Of a stretch of 60,804 nt of DNA, positions 60,062 to 60,804 are shown piece after piece (position 1 is the first letter of the stretch; the number at the start of each line of letters is the position of its first letter). A program made the translations under genes and the position numbers. The notes beneath the pieces are model-generated. The model was not told the DNA's origin. It saw nothing but the letters and a program-made list of their open reading frames with translations, and did not search any database. The stretch covers positions 1 to 60,804 of the forward strand of contig UQNO01000009.1 of the NCBI GenBank assembly GCA_900542475.1, in the 5' to 3' direction. This DNA comes from an uncultured Bacteroidota bacterium (GTDB taxonomy: Bacteria; Bacteroidota; Bacteroidia; Bacteroidales; F082).

Positions 60062-60672
60062 TGATGTCGTCCCGTCTGCAGTTTATATGTGCCATTTTTA
60101 TGGCAATGATAGGTCTCCCGTCGTGCTCAATCGAAGGATATACAAACGATTACAACAAACTCTCTTCATCAGACAAAGCTTTGGTGCACCAACTCGTAAA
60201 TTTTGACTCATTATATGCAGGAGAGGTTTATGTCATAAACCCGATATTGTTGAAAAATGAATTGTCGCGTTATCCAAAATCACTCGTAAGTCTATATAAT
60301 GTCGGCTGTTCATCCTCTTCTTGCAAAGTCATTCCTTCAATGTCGGATATGGCAAAATTTGCAGAAGACCATGACTGTCAATTGTTTCTTGTTATGACAG
60401 ACTATAATCCAATTCGTTACTGTACGGACAGAAACATTTCATTCCCTATATATGTTATTGATGACAGCTATTATGATGAAAAAAGACGATATAAATACGA
60501 AAGGTATTTTTTAAACGATTTAATTGGTTATCCAACGTGTACAAAATATGAAAATATTCCTGAAGAATACCAATTAGCATTGTTATTTGTTTTTGAATAT
60601 GATAGTTTAATTGGCATTATGGATGATTTGTCTGAAGATAGTTTTAAAAACTTGATTTCGATTAAAAAATAA
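60061..60672 (+). CDS. Putative lipoprotein with thioredoxin-like features
   Basis: A 203-residue protein with a lipobox signal (MMSSRLQFICAIFMAMIGLP, then SCSIEG). The mature sequence (LYNVGCSSSSCKVIPSMSDM, DHDCQLFLVMTDYNPIRYC) is reminiscent of thioredoxin-like lipoproteins, but the CxxC pair is spread as GCSSSSC, so redox activity is uncertain. It is coupled to the preceding lipoprotein gene. A weak hairpin (60720-60749) follows its stop. Confidence 0.6.
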   Translation: MMSSRLQFICAIFMAMIGLPSCSIEGYTNDYNKLSSSDKALVHQLVNFDSLYAGEVYVINPILLKNELSRYPKSLVSLYNVGCSSSSCKVIPSMSDMAKFAEDHDCQLFLVMTDYNPIRYCTDRNISFPIYVIDDSYYDEKRRYKYERYFLNDLIGYPTCTKYENIPEEYQLALLFVFEYDSLIGIMDDLSEDSFKNLISIKK

Positions 60673-60719
60673 TTACAATTATTGCTGTCCGGTAAAACTT
60701 TTTCAAATAAAACAAATTA

Positions 60720-60749
60720 GGGCTGACACTTCTCACGAGGTATCAACCC
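60720..60749 (+). terminator. Imperfect hairpin, weak terminator or IS end
   Basis: GGGCTGACAC (60720-60729) and GTATCAACCC (60740-60749) pair at eight of ten positions, followed by TTTT. It may end the lipoprotein operon, or be part of the left end of the next element. Confidence 0.35.
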
Positions 60750-60756
60750 TTTTGGT

Positions 60757-60804
60757 TATCTTTGTTTTTGCAAAAATAAAACATAACCATGAGCAAAGAT
60801 AGTC
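60757..60804 (+). other. Promoter and first codons of a gene cut by the window edge
   Basis: TATCTTTG (60757-60764) is a -7 element; an ATG at 60789-60791 begins MSKDS and runs off the window. The upstream TGCTGTCCGGTAAAAC and the MSKDS start remind me of Bacteroidetes IS4-type transposases, but five residues cannot prove it. Confidence 0.35.

Overview
The window looks like a chromosomal segment of an anaerobic member of the Bacteroidales. Evidence: two proteins end in type IX secretion (T9SS) type A sorting domains; many gene starts are preceded by the Bacteroidetes -7 element TAnnTTTG, several with a -33 TTTG about 19 bases upstream; Shine-Dalgarno sequences are mostly absent. The gene set also fits: Bacteroides-like tryptophanase, cysteate synthase, glycine-lipid acyltransferases, an OmpA porin and the oxygen-sensitive class III ribonucleotide reductase NrdD/NrdG. 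A finer taxonomic placement is not possible by eye.

Layout. 1-10.3 kb: a cut-off M13 peptidase lipoprotein diverges from a giant exonuclease-RecQ-UvrD fusion, followed by a restriction-modification pair (HindVP-type nuclease plus C5 methyltransferase) flanked by a 106/107-bp direct repeat and a MazF/PemK-like toxin remnant, then a Na/phosphate cotransporter. 10.5-24.9 kb: ordinary core genes (tryptophanase, MntP-like protein, secreted endonuclease I, ABC-F, acyltransferase, SppA, FolK, deoxynucleoside kinase, OmpA, TrmH-type methyltransferase, MutS). 24.9-25.6 kb: a tRNA locus (two identical tRNA-Gly(GCC), one tRNA-Leu(TAA)) interleaved with four copies of a ~70-bp hairpin-forming repeat. 25.7-37.8 kb: YitT, two paralogous C1 peptidases, cysteate synthase, a T9SS-exported Omp28-like protein, a carboxyltransferase lacking a biotin lysine, an M20 amidohydrolase with an in-frame repeat insertion, and a YgiQ radical SAM protein. 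37.8-43.4 kb: decayed or modified genes (internally deleted YdcF-like protein and cstA, repeat-tailed recX, repeat-containing methyltransferase) next to prfB, which keeps a programmed frameshift, and msrAB. 43.4-48 kb: accessory region with an orphan HigA, small secreted proteins, a 26-residue tandem-repeat protein behind a strongly structured leader, a DUF4143-type ATPase and a toxin-antitoxin-like pair. 48-60.8 kb: hisS-hutH, two membrane proteins with a cytidylate-kinase-like protein, nrdDG with glycine-lipid acyltransferases, a hemerythrin/LuxR pair, a decayed IS1595 transposase and two lipoproteins.

Two themes stand out. A dispersed palindromic element (core GTCATTTCGACC...GAGAAATC) occurs at least six times, twice inside intact reading frames and once supplying a stop codon. 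Several small gene-mobility events are also visible: an R-M insertion bounded by long direct repeats, a tRNA-plus-repeat duplication, and a shared 31-nt leader before two secreted-protein genes. The strongest candidates for something undescribed are the tRNA-associated repeat array (24.94-25.48 kb) and the structured leader/ncRNA at 45.32-45.57 kb.
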